A stretch of DNA of 64,000 bases from Aliidiomarina soli (GCF_003986975.1 NZ_PIPO01000002.1:434001-498000); one strand, 5' to 3'. Counted from the first letter of the stretch, positions 38,615-49,786 are shown. Program-made: numbers and translations. The notes: generated by a model not told the origin, from the sequence alone.

Positions 38615-39799
38615 ATGGCTAAAGAAAAATTTGAACGTAGTAAACCGCACGTAAACGTCGGTACTATCGGTCACGTTGACCATGGTAAAACCACGCTAAC
38701 GGCGGCGATCACCACTGTATTGGCAAAAGTTTACGGCGGTGCGGCAAAAGACTTCGCATCAATCGACAACGCTCCAGAAGAGCGTGAGCGTGGTATCACT
38801 ATCTCAACGTCACACGTTGAGTATGACACTCCGATCCGTCACTATGCGCACGTTGACTGCCCAGGTCACGCTGACTACGTGAAAAACATGATCACCGGTG
38901 CTGCTCAGATGGACGGCGCTATTCTGGTAGTCGCTGCGACAGATGGCCCAATGCCACAGACTCGTGAGCACATCCTGCTGTCTCGTCAGGTAGGCGTACC
39001 TTTCATCGTTGTATTCATGAACAAATGTGACATGGTTGACGATGAAGAGCTGCTTGAGCTGGTAGAAATGGAAGTTCGTGAACTTCTGTCAGAGTACGAC
39101 TTCCCAGGCGACGACCTGCCAGTTATTCAGGGCTCAGCTCTGAAAGCACTGGAAGGTGACGAAGCATGGGAGAAGAAAATTGTTGAGCTGGCCGAAGCCC
39201 TGGATTCTTACATTCCAGAGCCAGAGCGTGACATCGACAAGCCGTTCCTGATGCCAATCGAAGACGTATTCTCTATCTCAGGCCGTGGTACTGTTGTAAC
39301 AGGTCGTGTAGAGCGCGGTATCGTGAATACTGGTGACGAAGTTGAAATCGTGGGTATCAAAGACACTACGAAGACAACCGTAACGGGTGTTGAGATGTTC
39401 CGTAAGCTGCTTGACGAAGGTCGTGCAGGCGAGAACATCGGCGCATTGTTGCGTGGTACTAAGCGTGAAGATATCCAGCGTGGTCAAGTATTGGCTAAGC
39501 CAGGTTCAATCACTCCGCATACCAAGTTTGAAGCAGAAGTGTACGTACTGAGCAAAGAAGAAGGCGGACGTCACACTCCATTCTTCAAAGGCTATCGTCC
39601 ACAGTTCTACTTCCGTACGACTGACGTTACTGGTGCTGTAGAGCTGCCAGAAGGCGTAGAGATGGTTATGCCTGGTGACAACATCAAGTTCGTAGTGGAC
39701 CTGATTGCACCAATCGCGATGGACGACGGTCTGCGTTTCGCCATCCGTGAAGGTGGCCGTACTGTAGGCGCTGGTGTTGTATCTAAGATCTTAGATTAA
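38615..39799 (+). CDS. tufB: Elongation factor Tu, copy next to the tRNA cluster
   Basis: A 394-residue GTPase delivering aminoacyl-tRNA to the ribosome. GTPase motifs are GHVDHGKTT (G1), DCPGH (G3) and NKCD (G4). AGAGAGG precedes the ATG. The protein is identical to the second copy at 57509-58693. By my count the two genes differ at about 30 synonymous positions, half of them in the first 120 bases. Its terminator hairpin is also the same as that of the other copy. The tRNA-tufB arrangement is that of E. coli, but secE does not follow directly. Confidence 0.98.
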   Translation: MAKEKFERSKPHVNVGTIGHVDHGKTTLTAAITTVLAKVYGGAAKDFASIDNAPEERERGITISTSHVEYDTPIRHYAHVDCPGHADYVKNMITGAAQMDGAILVVAATDGPMPQTREHILLSRQVGVPFIVVFMNKCDMVDDEELLELVEMEVRELLSEYDFPGDDLPVIQGSALKALEGDEAWEKKIVELAEALDSYIPEPERDIDKPFLMPIEDVFSISGRGTVVTGRVERGIVNTGDEVEIVGIKDTTKTTVTGVEMFRKLLDEGRAGENIGALLRGTKREDIQRGQVLAKPGSITPHTKFEAEVYVLSKEEGGRHTPFFKGYRPQFYFRTTDVTGAVELPEGVEMVMPGDNIKFVVDLIAPIAMDDGLRFAIREGGRTVGAGVVSKILD

Positions 39800-39845
39800 T
39801 TGGTAGCGCAGGCTTAGCCTGCGGTCAGCCAACAGCAATATCGAG

Positions 39846-39873
39846 AAAAGGGCTCCCATTGGGAGCCCTTTTT
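39846..39873 (+). terminator. Rho-independent terminator of tufB
   Basis: GGGCTCCCATTGGGAGCCC flanked by A4 and T5. The identical hairpin and loop follow the other tuf gene at 58753-58781. Confidence 0.92.
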
Positions 39874-39971
39874 GTTTTGTGGAATTATAAATTCCACTCG
39901 AAGTTATGTTGATATTGTGTTGAAATCGCTGTTCATTTTATTGGATATATGGTTGTTAAGGAATGACAGTG

Positions 39972-40439
39972 ATGCCACGTATTTTAGTTTGTATACTTAC
40001 TTTGACTCTATTTTTACCCGTTTCAGGCGCTCAGGCGAAAGAGGGTGATCTAACTTTCGGCCTAGGGCTCGGATTCTCGTATTCGGGACTGGGCGGGTAT
40101 GCTGCGCATCACTTCGGAAAACAATCAATCGCTTTAAGCGCCGGACTAACAACGTATTCGAGCTATGGCCATAGCTATGGCGCAGGCCTGTCCTGGCGAC
40201 ACACTGGTTTGCTGAGTGAAGCCAGATTTGCGCCTAACCGCCATGCGCTAGGCGTGTATATTGGCGCAATCGGCGATGAAAGTTATACCAACAAAACGGT
40301 TTGGGGTGGCGGTCCAAGCTATCACTATTATAGTGATGGAATGCAAAATACTGGCCTTGTCGTAGGGCTGAGTTTCTTGGTTAGTGATGGTAGGGACCGC
40401 AGAAAAATGGTAGCGCTGTCGCTCGGCTATCAATTTTAG
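39972..40439 (+). CDS. Secreted Gly/Tyr-rich protein, outer-membrane-like
   Basis: A 155-residue exported protein of no family I recognise. The signal peptide ends near SGAQAKE. The rest alternates Gly, Tyr and hydrophobic residues (FGLGLGFSYSGLGGYAAHHF) and ends in LSLGYQF, an aromatic C-terminus typical of outer-membrane beta strands. ATG 39972 is chosen over 39963 because AAGGA then has normal spacing. It resembles the gene at 41294-41800: both have YGAxLxxRHxxL-like and HALGxxIxxxG stretches in the same order, so they look like diverged paralogues flanking a phosphodiesterase gene. Confidence 0.6.
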   Translation: MPRILVCILTLTLFLPVSGAQAKEGDLTFGLGLGFSYSGLGGYAAHHFGKQSIALSAGLTTYSSYGHSYGAGLSWRHTGLLSEARFAPNRHALGVYIGAIGDESYTNKTVWGGGPSYHYYSDGMQNTGLVVGLSFLVSDGRDRRKMVALSLGYQF

Positions 40440-40513
40440 CGGCGGCGGTTGCGATGGTGGCTTAGTTGAGTCTGTCGTACACTATAGATACTTGTAGTTA
40501 GTAGGAGGCGTCA

Positions 40514-41254
40514 ATGACCACCTGGATCAGTCACCGTGGGTATACCAAGAATGCCACTGAGAACACTGCAAAGGCGTTTGAAGACGCCATAGAACTGGGT
40601 TTCGATCACCTCGAGACCGACTTGCGTACGACTCGCGATGGCCACATTGTGCTTTGTCACGACCCTGAACTGTCGCGTATCAGTGCGCAAACAACTACCG
40701 TCAATCAGCTAACCCGAAAAGAGCTAGAGGCGATCAAGCTGATCAAAGGTGAGCCATTGCTTTTTTTTGACGAGTTCATTGAGCGCTACAGCCATTTAAA
40801 CTGGATTTTGGATATTAAGCCCGATAGCGCCGAACAAACTATCAGGCAACTTGAGCACTGGATGCGAGATCCAAAGGCAGAAGCTCTGTTGACGAATCGT
40901 GCACGTTTTCTGATGTGGCACCCGGACCACGAAGTACAGGTCCAGCGCACCATAGATAATGCGTTTTGTCTGGCACGGGACAAAGCGTGCGTGCGTGCAG
41001 GGCTGTCGGCGTTGGTGGGAGCGGCTGCATTGGGTGTAAAGGCAGAGCAGGTGTATGCGATCCCACCTAAACTTGGCGGACTGCCGTTACTCGGTGCCGG
41101 CCTGGTGAAGCGTTATCACAAACAGAATGCGAAGGTCATTGGTTACTTGCCAGAAACGCTGGTCGAACATGAACAGGCACTCAAAGCCGGCGTCGATGAG
41201 CTGCTGACAAATCACGCGCACCTGATGCGTGACTTGTCGACAAAGCGCGGATAG
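40514..41254 (+). CDS. Glycerophosphodiester phosphodiesterase family protein
   Basis: A 246-residue GDPD-fold enzyme expected to hydrolyse glycerophosphodiesters to glycerol-3-phosphate and an alcohol. The catalytic motifs are SHRGYTKNATENT (~6-18), the Glu/Asp metal ligands in HLETDLRTTRDGHIVLCHD (~32-50) and ILDIKPD (~97). No signal peptide, so cytoplasmic. AGGAGG lies upstream of the ATG. It is the middle gene of a three-gene islet between tufB and tRNA-Trp. Link with the two flanking secreted proteins is not known. Confidence 0.85.
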   Translation: MTTWISHRGYTKNATENTAKAFEDAIELGFDHLETDLRTTRDGHIVLCHDPELSRISAQTTTVNQLTRKELEAIKLIKGEPLLFFDEFIERYSHLNWILDIKPDSAEQTIRQLEHWMRDPKAEALLTNRARFLMWHPDHEVQVQRTIDNAFCLARDKACVRAGLSALVGAAALGVKAEQVYAIPPKLGGLPLLGAGLVKRYHKQNAKVIGYLPETLVEHEQALKAGVDELLTNHAHLMRDLSTKRG

Positions 41255-41293
41255 TTAACGATAAAGATGAACCTAAAACGACAGGAACAGGCG

Positions 41294-41800
41294 ATGACTC
41301 AGGCATGGATACTCGGCGCAGTTAGCATACTTTGCTCAGGCGCCGCATTGGCCCAAACCACCTACCATGTGGGTGTAGGCGCAGGGCCGGAATATGGCGG
41401 CTTGGGCGCCACCATCGAGCGAGTGACCGATAATGACAAGATTACCGTCGGTGGCGGGCTTGTGAATAGCCATCGGATTGCTGGTGAGGCCTATGGTGCA
41501 AGCCTGATGTATCACCGTTTCGATTTGATCAATGCAGCAAGCGGTGAGCATGCTCTTGGCATTGGCATCGCACCGGTTGGTCATCGCTGGAGGTATTTTG
41601 TCGAGCAGGACACCGCCGGTCGGTGGCACTACCGAACCGATTACCATGATGTTATCTATGGGGGGCTACTTGCCTATAACTACCACCCTCGCGGTGCGTC
41701 CCTCGGTGGTTTCCATGTTGGCGTGTCCTACGGCTATGGTTCGCGGGCTGGAGAAACCGCTAGCGGACTCAATATTACCTTTGGCTACAGGTTTAACTAA
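41294..41800 (+). CDS. Secreted Gly/Tyr-rich protein, second copy
   Basis: A 168-residue exported protein, signal peptide ending near GAALAQ. The mature part (YHVGVGAGPEYGGLGATIE, AYGASLMYHRFDLI, HALGIGIAPVGHR) parallels that of the gene at 39972 and ends in ITFGYRFN. A small beta-barrel or surface protein is likely. ATG 41294 is preferred over 41267 because AGGA sits at good spacing and the signal peptide then starts correctly. It begins 39 bp after the phosphodiesterase gene. Confidence 0.6.
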   Translation: MTQAWILGAVSILCSGAALAQTTYHVGVGAGPEYGGLGATIERVTDNDKITVGGGLVNSHRIAGEAYGASLMYHRFDLINAASGEHALGIGIAPVGHRWRYFVEQDTAGRWHYRTDYHDVIYGGLLAYNYHPRGASLGGFHVGVSYGYGSRAGETASGLNITFGYRFN

Positions 41801-41810
41801 GCGCGCGGCC

Positions 41811-41838
41811 TTGCTTTCGCAAGTTTGATCGGTATAAT
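41811..41838 (+). promoter_or_regulatory. Promoter of the tRNA-Trp-secE-nusG operon
   Basis: TTGCTT (41811-41816) and TATAAT (41833-41838) are 16 bp apart, with a GC-rich stretch (ACGGCGTCC) after the -10. It lies just after the last islet gene and restarts transcription for the core operon. Confidence 0.75.
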
Positions 41839-41922
41839 ACGGCGTCCATCCTAATCAGCCTTCATTTCCCTTGTTTTCCTTCTACACGGGGTTAGTCCAA
41901 GATTTGGGTGGTATGTGTTTTT

Positions 41923-41999
41923 AGGGGTGTAGTTCCAATTGGTAGAACAGCGGTCTCCAAAACCGACGGTTGGGGGTTCGAATCCCTCCACCCCTGCCA
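41923..41999 (+). tRNA. tRNA-Trp (anticodon CCA)
   Basis: 77 bases including CCA. The acceptor stem AGGGGTG/CACCCCT and the anticodon loop CTCCAAA are clear. The D-loop (TTCCAATTGGTAGAA) is one base longer than in E. coli. It is transcribed ahead of secE. Confidence 0.97.
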
Positions 42000-42056
42000 T
42001 ATTCGACAGAGTGCTTCGGCATTTGGTGTTAAGCGTACATTGCAGGATTAGCAACC

Positions 42057-42434
42057 ATGAGTGCAAATACAGAGAGTCAATCTACCCCAATGGAAGCCCT
42101 TAAGTGGGTCATCGTGATTGCGCTGCTGGCGGCGGCAGTCGTCGGTAACTACATGTATGATGACGTATCAGTGGTGTTTCGTGCCCTGGGAGTGGTTTTA
42201 CTTGTTGTTGCAGCGGGTCTGATAGCAAGCCGTACCGTGAAAGGTCAGACGTTTATTTCGTTTGCTAAAGAAAGCCGTATTGAAGTACGCAAAGTGGTTT
42301 GGCCAAGCCGTAAAGAAGCAACCCAAACCACAGCGATCGTATTAATTGCGACCTTGATTGTGGCACTGCTGTTATGGGGCCTCGACGGGATTCTAGTGCG
42401 GGTTGTCGGTATGGCAACTGGTATTAGCGCGTAA
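42057..42434 (+). CDS. secE: Preprotein translocase subunit SecE
   Basis: A 125-residue inner-membrane subunit of SecYEG. Three hydrophobic segments (~16-33, ~41-59, ~93-115) are the enterobacterial-type layout. The conserved amphipathic helix and hinge KESRIEVRKVVWPSRKEATQT precede the last segment. nusG follows 29 bp on. Confidence 0.96.
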   Translation: MSANTESQSTPMEALKWVIVIALLAAAVVGNYMYDDVSVVFRALGVVLLVVAAGLIASRTVKGQTFISFAKESRIEVRKVVWPSRKEATQTTAIVLIATLIVALLLWGLDGILVRVVGMATGISA

Positions 42435-42463
42435 TTTAAGCTGCAAACCAAGCGGAGATCATC

Positions 42464-43009
42464 ATGGCGGAAGAACAGAAAAAACGTTGGTATGTAGTAC
42501 AGGCTTTCTCTGGCTACGAGCAGCGCGTACAGAAAACCTTGCTTGAGTACATTAAAACGCAGGGCATGGAAGACTTATTTGGTGAGGTTTTAGTACCGAC
42601 CGAAGAAGTTGTAGAAATGCGTGGTGGTCAGCGCCGTAAAAGCGCGCGCAAGTTCTTCCCCGGTTACGTACTGGTGCAAATGGTGATGAACGAAGACACC
42701 TGGCATTTAGTTAAAAGTACGCCGCGAGTACTTGGCTTTATTGGTGGTACTGCTGAGCGACCTGCTCCTATTACCAGCAAAGAAGCGGATTCAATACTGA
42801 ATCGTCTCAATGAGTCTGAAGACAAACCGCGTCCGAAAACGATGTTTGAACCGGGCGAAGTGGTACGGGTTACCGACGGTCCGTTTGCAGATTTCAATGG
42901 TACGGTTGAAGAAGTCGATTACGAAAAGAGCCGGATGAAAGTCTCGGTTTCAATCTTTGGCCGCTCGACGCCGGTCGATTTAGATTTCGGTCAAGTCGAA
43001 AAGTCTTGA
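42464..43009 (+). CDS. nusG: Transcription termination/antitermination factor NusG
   Basis: A 181-residue factor binding RNA polymerase and linking it to Rho or ribosomes. The NGN domain (~8-115) carries [20 protein letters not shown] and FPGYVLVQM. The C-terminal KOW domain (~128-180) has [19 protein letters not shown]. The rplK promoter overlaps its stop codon. Confidence 0.97.
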   Translation: MAEEQKKRWYVVQAFSGYEQRVQKTLLEYIKTQGMEDLFGEVLVPTEEVVEMRGGQRRKSARKFFPGYVLVQMVMNEDTWHLVKSTPRVLGFIGGTAERPAPITSKEADSILNRLNESEDKPRPKTMFEPGEVVRVTDGPFADFNGTVEEVDYEKSRMKVSVSIFGRSTPVDLDFGQVEKS

Positions 43010-43034
43010 TCAGAGCCGCGGATTTGTATATAAT
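43006..43034 (+). promoter_or_regulatory. Promoter of rplK and leader
   Basis: TTGATC (43006-43011) and TATAAT (43029-43034) are 17 bp apart; the -35 overlaps the nusG stop. The ~85-base leader with GGGAAGCC and GGCGAGGCG could include the L1 binding site that controls rplKA in E. coli, but I have not folded it. Confidence 0.75.
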
Positions 43035-43122
43035 CCGCGCTCAAATTTTCATCGGGAAGCCATTTGAGCCACCTTCCTCAAGGTCTGGCGAGGCGTTTAA
43101 CCCATAGCAGAGGTAGAGAAAC

Positions 43123-43551
43123 ATGGCTAAAAAAGTAAGTGCCATTATCAAGCTGCAAGTAGCAGCTGGTGCAGCTAACCCTTCACCACCCGTAGGTCCA
43201 GCATTGGGTCAGCACGGTGTTAACATCATGGAATTCTGTAAAGCGTTTAACGCGCAAACAGACAACCTTGAAAAAGGTGCTCCGGTTCCAGTTGAAATCA
43301 CTGTGTTTGAAGACCGTTCTTTCACCTTTATCACTAAGACTCCTCCTGCAGCGTTCTTGCTGAAAAAAGCAGCGGGTATCAAAAGTGGTTCAGGCGAGCC
43401 TAACAAGAAGAAAGTGGGTACCGTTACCCGCGCTCAGTTAGAAGAAATCGCTACTATGAAAGATCCGGATCTGACTGCAGCGTCTATGGATGCAGCAGTT
43501 CGTACTATCGCGGGTTCAGCTCGCTCAATGGGCTTGAACGTAGAGGGTTAA
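43123..43551 (+). CDS. rplK: 50S ribosomal protein L11
   Basis: A 142-residue protein of the GTPase-associated centre, binding 23S rRNA and required for the stringent response via RelA. The sequences [27 protein letters not shown] and [11 protein letters not shown] are diagnostic. It is 4 bp from rplA and in the same operon. Confidence 0.98.
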   Translation: MAKKVSAIIKLQVAAGAANPSPPVGPALGQHGVNIMEFCKAFNAQTDNLEKGAPVPVEITVFEDRSFTFITKTPPAAFLLKKAAGIKSGSGEPNKKKVGTVTRAQLEEIATMKDPDLTAASMDAAVRTIAGSARSMGLNVEG

Positions 43552-43555
43552 TGCA

Positions 43556-44254
43556 ATGGCAAAACTAACTAAGCGTATGCGTACCATTCGCGAAAAAGTT
43601 GAAATTCGCGATTACGACGTAAACGAAGCAATCGCTTTGTTGAAAGAATTAGCAACTGCCAAGTTCACTGAAAGCGTAGACGTTTCAGTCAACTTGGGAA
43701 TTGATGCACGTAAATCAGACCAAAACGTTCGTGGTGCAACTGTACTGCCTAACGGTACTGGCCGTGATGTTCGTGTAGCCGTATTCACCTCTGGCGACAA
43801 TGCTGAAAAAGCAAAAGCTGCTGGTGCAGACCTGGTTGGTATGGAAGACCTGGCTGAGCAAGTGAAGAAAGGCGAAATGAATTTTGACGTTGTTATTGCA
43901 TCACCTGATGCAATGCGCGTTGTTGGCCAGTTAGGTCAGGTTTTAGGTCCTCGTGGTCTGATGCCAAACCCGAAAACTGGTACGGTTACCCCAGACGTAG
44001 CAACTGCGGTTCAAAACGCAAAAGCTGGTCAGGTTCGGTATCGTAACGACAAAAATGGTATCATCCACTGCACTATCGGCCGTGTAGATTTCGATGACGC
44101 TAAACTGAAAGAAAATTTAGAAGCACTGCTGGCTGCTCTTAAGAAAGCCAAGCCGTCTTCTGCGAAAGGTGCGTTTATTAAACGCATTAGCTTGTCGACC
44201 ACTATGGGCGCAGGCGTTCGTGTTGACCAAGGTACCCTAAGCGATAAAGCTTAA
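43556..44254 (+). CDS. rplA: 50S ribosomal protein L1
   Basis: A 232-residue protein forming the L1 stalk at the E site; also a translational repressor of rplKA in E. coli. The motif [22 protein letters not shown] is diagnostic. The next gene is separated by a 292-bp leader. Confidence 0.98.
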   Translation: MAKLTKRMRTIREKVEIRDYDVNEAIALLKELATAKFTESVDVSVNLGIDARKSDQNVRGATVLPNGTGRDVRVAVFTSGDNAEKAKAAGADLVGMEDLAEQVKKGEMNFDVVIASPDAMRVVGQLGQVLGPRGLMPNPKTGTVTPDVATAVQNAKAGQVRYRNDKNGIIHCTIGRVDFDDAKLKENLEALLAALKKAKPSSAKGAFIKRISLSTTMGAGVRVDQGTLSDKA

Positions 44255-44546
44255 GGCTGGTCTGTTGTCGCTAACTTAGGTTAGCGGGAACCAAAGGTTT
44301 TAGGGTTGGAGTTGCCTCTCATTATGATGCGGCTCTCATCCAAGACCGCAGGTGTCCACACCGGGAGGTGAGGGCTTAATCTTTTTTCTTCGGAAAGGGG
44401 CCTGCGCAGATGGTGACATCCGACTCAGACTCTCTGGGAGAGATTCACCGTGACAAAGGGGTAGCGACGCTTCGGCAGAACTACCAACTTGTAACGAAAG
44501 AACTGAGGTGGAAACACCAAGGTTCTTACATTAAGAGGTGATACTA
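44255..44546 (+). promoter_or_regulatory. L10 leader (rplJL autoregulatory mRNA region)
   Basis: A 292-bp region between rplA and rplJ without a gene. Its position and the structured sequence, including GCTAACTTAGGTTAGC and AGACTCTCTGGGAGAGA hairpins and a long purine-rich 3' part, match the leader that L10-(L7/L12)4 binds to repress rplJL translation. A covariance search would confirm it. Confidence 0.75.
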
Positions 44547-45065
44547 GTGGCACTAGGTTTAGATGCAAAAAAGGCGATCGTTAAAGAAGTTAACGAAGTC
44601 GCTTCGCAGGCACTATCCGTCGCTGTTGCTGAGTATCGTGGAATCGAAGTTGCGGACATGACCAAACTTCGTACCTTAGCTCGTGAGCAGGGCGTACACC
44701 TTCAGGTTGTACGAAACACCCTGGCGAAACGCGCTTTTGAAGGTACAAACTTTGCGGACATGGACGAGGCATTGAAGGGTCCACTTCTCTACGGTTTTTC
44801 TTTGGAAGCACCAGGCGGCGCTGCTCGTCTGTTCAAAGATTTTCATAAAGAGAACAAAAACCTGAATGTGACTGCGCTATCGATCGGTAACGGTCTGATG
44901 GGTCCAGAAAAACTGGACGCTGTAGCGTCACTTCCGACTCGCGACGAAGCATTGGCTAAATTGCTTGCCACCTTCAAAGCGCCGGTTACTAAATTTGTTC
45001 GTACTATTAACGAAGTACCAACTAAATTTGTCCGCGTATTGGGTGCAATCAAAGACGCTAAATAA
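44547..45065 (+). CDS. rplJ: 50S ribosomal protein L10
   Basis: A 172-residue protein anchoring the L7/L12 stalk and, with it, repressing its own mRNA. GTG 44547 is chosen because it gives the family N-terminus ([19 protein letters not shown]) and follows AGAGGTG; GTG 44538 lies within that ribosome-binding site. [14 protein letters not shown] is typical. Confidence 0.97.
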   Translation: MALGLDAKKAIVKEVNEVASQALSVAVAEYRGIEVADMTKLRTLAREQGVHLQVVRNTLAKRAFEGTNFADMDEALKGPLLYGFSLEAPGGAARLFKDFHKENKNLNVTALSIGNGLMGPEKLDAVASLPTRDEALAKLLATFKAPVTKFVRTINEVPTKFVRVLGAIKDAK

Positions 45066-45116
45066 GCGATATTTTTTTAATCGAATTAACATTCATAATC
45101 CCAGGAGTTTAGAGAC

Positions 45117-45491
45117 ATGGCTCTGACCAAAGAAGACATTTTAAACGCGATCGCTGATATGCCAGTTATGGAACTGGTTGAACTGATCGAAGCTGCTGAA
45201 GAAAAATTCGGTGTTGACGCATCTGCTGCTGTTGCAGTAGCTGCACCTGCTGCTGGCGGCGAAGCTGCTGCAGAAGAGCAGACTGAATTTGACGTAATCC
45301 TGAAAGCTGCTGGTAGCAACAAAGTTTCTGCTATCAAAGCTGTGCGTAGCGCAACCGGTCTTGGCTTGAAAGAAGCTAAAGCATTGGTTGAGTCTGCTCC
45401 AGTAGCAGTTAAAGAAGGCGTTGCAAAAGACGAAGCAGAAGAGCTGAAGAAAACGCTTGAAGAAGCTGGTGCAGAAGTTGAACTTAAGTAA
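45117..45491 (+). CDS. rplL: 50S ribosomal protein L7/L12
   Basis: A 124-residue stalk protein recruiting translation GTPases. It has the N-terminal dimerisation part, an Ala-rich hinge (~37-52) and the C-terminal domain with [20 protein letters not shown]. An attenuator-like hairpin lies before rpoB. Confidence 0.98.
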   Translation: MALTKEDILNAIADMPVMELVELIEAAEEKFGVDASAAVAVAAPAAGGEAAAEEQTEFDVILKAAGSNKVSAIKAVRSATGLGLKEAKALVESAPVAVKEGVAKDEAEELKKTLEEAGAEVELK

Positions 45492-45523
45492 GTTCTGTTT
45501 GCATTAAGGCCTTTTTAGGGCTT

Positions 45524-45555
45524 GGGCTGGTGACTTTTTAGTCACCAGCCCTTTT
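45524..45555 (+). terminator. Attenuator-like hairpin between rplL and rpoB
   Basis: GGGCTGGTGACT pairs with AGTCACCAGCCC across a 4-T loop, followed by TTTTG. In E. coli a partial terminator and RNase III site lies at this junction, and this hairpin probably lowers rpoBC transcription relative to rplJL. Confidence 0.8.
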
Positions 45556-45676
45556 GCGCTAAAGAGGATGCATCCATTTCCACTACAGTTTGGGATGCAT
45601 TTAGTATAGAAATTGTAGTAGTAGCTGCCACGCAGTTTGGCAGTTAGGGTCAGAAATCAGCTAGCTGAGGAACCCC

Positions 45677-48600
45677 ATGGCGTACTCCTACTCTGAGAAA
45701 AAACGAATTCGTAAGGACTTTGGTAAGCGCCCACACGTGCTTGAAGTACCTTACTTACTATCTATTCAGCTTGATTCATTTAAAAAGTTTATTGATGCCG
45801 ACCCAGAAGGCCAATATGGCTTGGAAGCCGCATTTCGTTCGGTCTTTCCAATTACCAGCTATTCGGGTAACGCAGAACTAAAATACGTGAGCTATCGCTT
45901 AGGCGATCCCGTATTTGATGTAAATGAATGTCAAATTCGCGGGGTGACTTATTCAGCACCACTGCGGGTCAAGCTGCACATGGTGCTATATGACAAAGAC
46001 GCACCAGCAGGCACAGTAAAAGACATTAAAGAGCAGGAAGTCTACATGGGCGAAATTCCGCTCATGACCGAGAATGGTACTTTTGTAATCAATGGTACCG
46101 AACGTGTTATCGTTTCTCAGCTGCATCGTTCGCCAGGCGTATTCTTTGACCATGACAAGGGTAAAACCCATTCGTCAGGCAAAGTGCTATATAACGCTCG
46201 CGTGATTCCTTACCGCGGATCCTGGCTGGATTTCGAGTTTGACCCGAAAGACAACGTATTTGTACGTATCGACCGTCGCCGTAAACTGCCTGCGTCTATC
46301 ATTTTGCGTGCGCTTGAGTACAGCAATGAAGAAATTCTTGCTCTATTCTTTGAAACCACACACTTTGAAGTTAAACGTGACAAGATCTTACTGACCCTGA
46401 TCCCAGAACGTCTGCGTGGTGAAACTGCGCTGTTTGATATCAAAGACGACAAAGGTGATGTGCTGGTTGAGACAGGCCGTCGGATTACCGCACGCCATAT
46501 TAAGCAACTGGAAAAACTGAACATCGAAGAGATGGAAGTTCCGGTTGATTACCTGGTAGGCAAAGTGCTGGCGAAAGACTATGTGAACACCAAAACTGGT
46601 GAACTGGTTGCCTCTGCGAATGACGTGATTACGTTAGAGTTACTGGCTGAACTTCGTGAAGCCGGCTTCAAAAAATTCGACACCTTGTTCATGAACGACC
46701 TCGATCATGGTCCGTACATGAGTGAAACCCTGCGCATCGATAACTCGACCAACCGCTTAGAAGCGCTGGTTGAAATTTATCGTATGATGCGTCCAGGCGA
46801 GCCGCCAACCAAAGATGCGGCTGAAGCATTGTTTGAAAACCTGTTCTTCTCTGAAGACCGTTATGACCTGTCAACGGTAGGCCGGATGAAGTTTAACCGT
46901 CGCCTTGGCCGTGATGGTGAAACCGGTTCTGGTAACCTGAGCAAAGAAGACATCGTTGCGGTTATGCAGAAGCTGATCGAGATCCGTAACGGTCTGGACG
47001 TTGTCGATGACATCGACCACCTGGGTAACCGTCGTATCCGTTCTGTCGGCGAAATGGCTGAAAACCAGTTCCGCGTCGGTCTGGTCCGTGTTGAACGTGC
47101 TGTTAAAGAGCGTTTGAGCCTGGGCGACCTGGACAGCGTAATGCCGCAAGATCTGATCAACGCTAAGCCTATTTCGGCGGCGGTGAAAGAGTTCTTCGGT
47201 TCAAGTCAGCTGTCTCAGTTTATGGATCAGAACAACCCGTTGTCAGAAGTGACCCATAAGCGTCGTATTTCTGCGCTTGGTCCGGGCGGTTTGACCCGTG
47301 AACGTGCAGGCTTTGAAGTTCGTGACGTGCATCCGACTCACTACGGTCGCTTATGCCCAATCGAAACGCCGGAAGGCCCGAACATCGGTTTGATTAACTC
47401 CTTATCGTCGTTCTCGCGTTCTAACGAATATGGCTTCCTTGAAACGCCGTACCGCCGTGTTGAAAACGGTGTGGTAACGGACGAAGTTGACTACCTGTCA
47501 GCGATCGAAGAAGGCAAGTACATCATTGGTCAGGCAAACATTGCGTTGACCGATGACGGTGCGATTGAAGAAGATTTAGTACCATGTCGTCACCAGGGTG
47601 AATTTACTCTGACCAGTAAAGAACAGGTCCAGTATATGGACGTGTCACCACAGCAGATCGTATCAATTGCAGCGGCTCTGATTCCGTTCCTTGAACACGA
47701 TGATGCAAACCGTGCTTTGATGGGTTCAAACATGCAACGTCAGGCCGTGCCTACTTTGCGTGCTGACAAGCCGCTGGTTGGTACTGGTGTTGAGCGTACC
47801 GTTGCGGTCGACTCTGGTGTTACCGTGATTGCAAAACGTGGTGGTGTGATCGACTACGTAGACGCGAGCCGGATTGTGGTTAAGGTTAATGAAGAAGAAA
47901 TGGTACCTGGCGAAGCCGGTATCGATATCTACAACCTGACCAAGTACACCCGTTCGAACCAGAACACCTGTATTAACCAGAAACCAACGGTTAACCCGGG
48001 TGAACCAGTTCAACGTGGCGATGTATTAGCAGATGGTCCGTCAACTGACATGGGTGACCTGGCGCTGGGCCAAAACATGCGCGTGGCATTTATGCCATGG
48101 AACGGTTACAACTTCGAGGACTCGATTCTGATTTCAGAGCGTGTCGCGATTGAAGACCGTTTAACCACGATTCACATTCAGGAACTGAACTGTGTAGCGC
48201 GTGACACCAAGTTAGGTCCGGAAGAAATTACCTCTGACATTCCTAATGTCGGTGAATCGGCGCTGTCCAAGCTGGATGAGTCTGGTGTTGTGTATATCGG
48301 TGCTGAAGTAAATGGCGGCGATATCCTGGTCGGTAAGGTCACACCAAAAGGTGAAACCCAGCTGACGCCGGAAGAGAAACTGCTACGTGCTATCTTTGGT
48401 GAAAAAGCATCTGACGTAAAAGACAGTTCATTGCGCGTACCAAACGGCGTGACTGGTACGGTAATTGACGTGCAGGTGTTTACCCGTGACGGTGTTGAAA
48501 AAGACAAACGTGCACTGGATATCGAAGAGATGCAGCTGGCTCAGGTTAAGAAAGATTTAACCGACGAGTTTAAGATCCTTGAAGAAGGTGTCTATGCACG

Positions 48601-49705
48601 TGTTCGTAACCTGCTTCTGGCGAATGGCTTTGATGAATCTAAGCTGGCCGCGCTAGAGCGCAGCAAGTGGTTGATCCAAAACCTCAGAAACGAAGACGCG
48701 CAACAGCAACTTGAGTACCTGGCGCAACAGCATGAAGAGCTGCGCACAGATTACGACAAACGCTATGACGAAAAACGCCGTAAGATCACTCAGGGCGATG
48801 ACCTGCAGCCTGGCGTACTGAAGATCGTTAAGGTCTACCTGGCTGTTAAACGTCGCATCCAACCGGGTGACAAAATGGCCGGTCGTCACGGTAACAAAGG
48901 TGTTATCTCGACTATCGTACCGGTAGAAGACATGCCGTACGACGAAAACGGTGAGCCTGTTGATATCGTGCTCAACCCGTTGGGTGTACCGTCGCGGATG
49001 AACGTGGGTCAGATCCTGGAAACTCACTTAGGCGCAGCTGCGCGTGGTATTGGTCGTAAGATCGAGACCATGCTGAAAGAACAGCGTGCGTTAGCAGAAC
49101 TGCGTGAGTTCCTGCAAAAAGTGTATGACCTTGGTGAATGTCGCCAGCAAGTTAATATTGCTGAATTCAGTGATGACGAAGTGTTACGTCTGGCCGACAA
49201 CCTGAAAGCTGGTCTGCCAACTGCGACACCAGTGTTCGATGGTGCAATTGAGTCTGAAATTAAGTCGCTGCTGAAATTAGCGGACTTACCAGAGTCAGGC
49301 CAGATCACCTTGTGTGACGGTCGTACTGGTAATGAGTTTGAGCGTCCGGTAACCGTTGGTTACATGTACATGCTGAAACTGAACCACTTGGTTGACGATA
49401 AGATGCACGCCCGTTCGACTGGTTCGTACAGCCTGGTTACTCAGCAGCCGCTGGGTGGTAAGGCACAGTTTGGTGGTCAGCGCTTCGGTGAGATGGAAGT
49501 ATGGGCACTGGAAGCATACGGCGCGGCGTACACCTTGCAAGAAATGCTAACGGTTAAGTCGGATGACGTGAACGGCCGTACGAAGATGTACAAGAACATT
49601 GTTGACGGCAACCATCAGATGGATCCAGGCATGCCGGAATCGTTCAACGTACTGTTGAAGGAAATCCGCTCGCTTGGGATCAACATCGAGTTGGAAGACG
49701 ATTAG
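45677..49705 (+). CDS. rpoB: RNA polymerase beta subunit
   Basis: A 1342-residue catalytic subunit, the same size as in E. coli. The rifampicin-binding region reads [20 protein letters not shown] followed by RRISALGP, with the usual Gln, Asp, His and Ser residues, so no common resistance substitution is seen. The C-terminal part has [13 protein letters not shown] and [16 protein letters not shown] [11 protein letters not shown]. It is followed 81 bp later by rpoC, with a GGGAGCC/GGCTCCC hairpin (49737-49756) between. Confidence 0.99.
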   Translation: MAYSYSEKKRIRKDFGKRPHVLEVPYLLSIQLDSFKKFIDADPEGQYGLEAAFRSVFPITSYSGNAELKYVSYRLGDPVFDVNECQIRGVTYSAPLRVKLHMVLYDKDAPAGTVKDIKEQEVYMGEIPLMTENGTFVINGTERVIVSQLHRSPGVFFDHDKGKTHSSGKVLYNARVIPYRGSWLDFEFDPKDNVFVRIDRRRKLPASIILRALEYSNEEILALFFETTHFEVKRDKILLTLIPERLRGETALFDIKDDKGDVLVETGRRITARHIKQLEKLNIEEMEVPVDYLVGKVLAKDYVNTKTGELVASANDVITLELLAELREAGFKKFDTLFMNDLDHGPYMSETLRIDNSTNRLEALVEIYRMMRPGEPPTKDAAEALFENLFFSEDRYDLSTVGRMKFNRRLGRDGETGSGNLSKEDIVAVMQKLIEIRNGLDVVDDIDHLGNRRIRSVGEMAENQFRVGLVRVERAVKERLSLGDLDSVMPQDLINAKPISAAVKEFFGSSQLSQFMDQNNPLSEVTHKRRISALGPGGLTRERAGFEVRDVHPTHYGRLCPIETPEGPNIGLINSLSSFSRSNEYGFLETPYRRVENGVVTDEVDYLSAIEEGKYIIGQANIALTDDGAIEEDLVPCRHQGEFTLTSKEQVQYMDVSPQQIVSIAAALIPFLEHDDANRALMGSNMQRQAVPTLRADKPLVGTGVERTVAVDSGVTVIAKRGGVIDYVDASRIVVKVNEEEMVPGEAGIDIYNLTKYTRSNQNTCINQKPTVNPGEPVQRGDVLADGPSTDMGDLALGQNMRVAFMPWNGYNFEDSILISERVAIEDRLTTIHIQELNCVARDTKLGPEEITSDIPNVGESALSKLDESGVVYIGAEVNGGDILVGKVTPKGETQLTPEEKLLRAIFGEKASDVKDSSLRVPNGVTGTVIDVQVFTRDGVEKDKRALDIEEMQLAQVKKDLTDEFKILEEGVYARVRNLLLANGFDESKLAALERSKWLIQNLRNEDAQQQLEYLAQQHEELRTDYDKRYDEKRRKITQGDDLQPGVLKIVKVYLAVKRRIQPGDKMAGRHGNKGVISTIVPVEDMPYDENGEPVDIVLNPLGVPSRMNVGQILETHLGAAARGIGRKIETMLKEQRALAELREFLQKVYDLGECRQQVNIAEFSDDEVLRLADNLKAGLPTATPVFDGAIESEIKSLLKLADLPESGQITLCDGRTGNEFERPVTVGYMYMLKLNHLVDDKMHARSTGSYSLVTQQPLGGKAQFGGQRFGEMEVWALEAYGAAYTLQEMLTVKSDDVNGRTKMYKNIVDGNHQMDPGMPESFNVLLKEIRSLGINIELEDD

Positions 49706-49786
49706 CCGTCACGGCGCAAGCCATGGCATCTTAGGCGGGAGCCTTAACCGGCTCCCCGAAGGTTTAACTCCGACAGGAGAAGAAGC

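Noticed and set aside
49737..49756. Hairpin between rpoB and rpoC as a terminator
   Set aside because: The GGGAGCC/GGCTCCC stem lacks a T-tract, and rpoC must be co-transcribed with rpoB.
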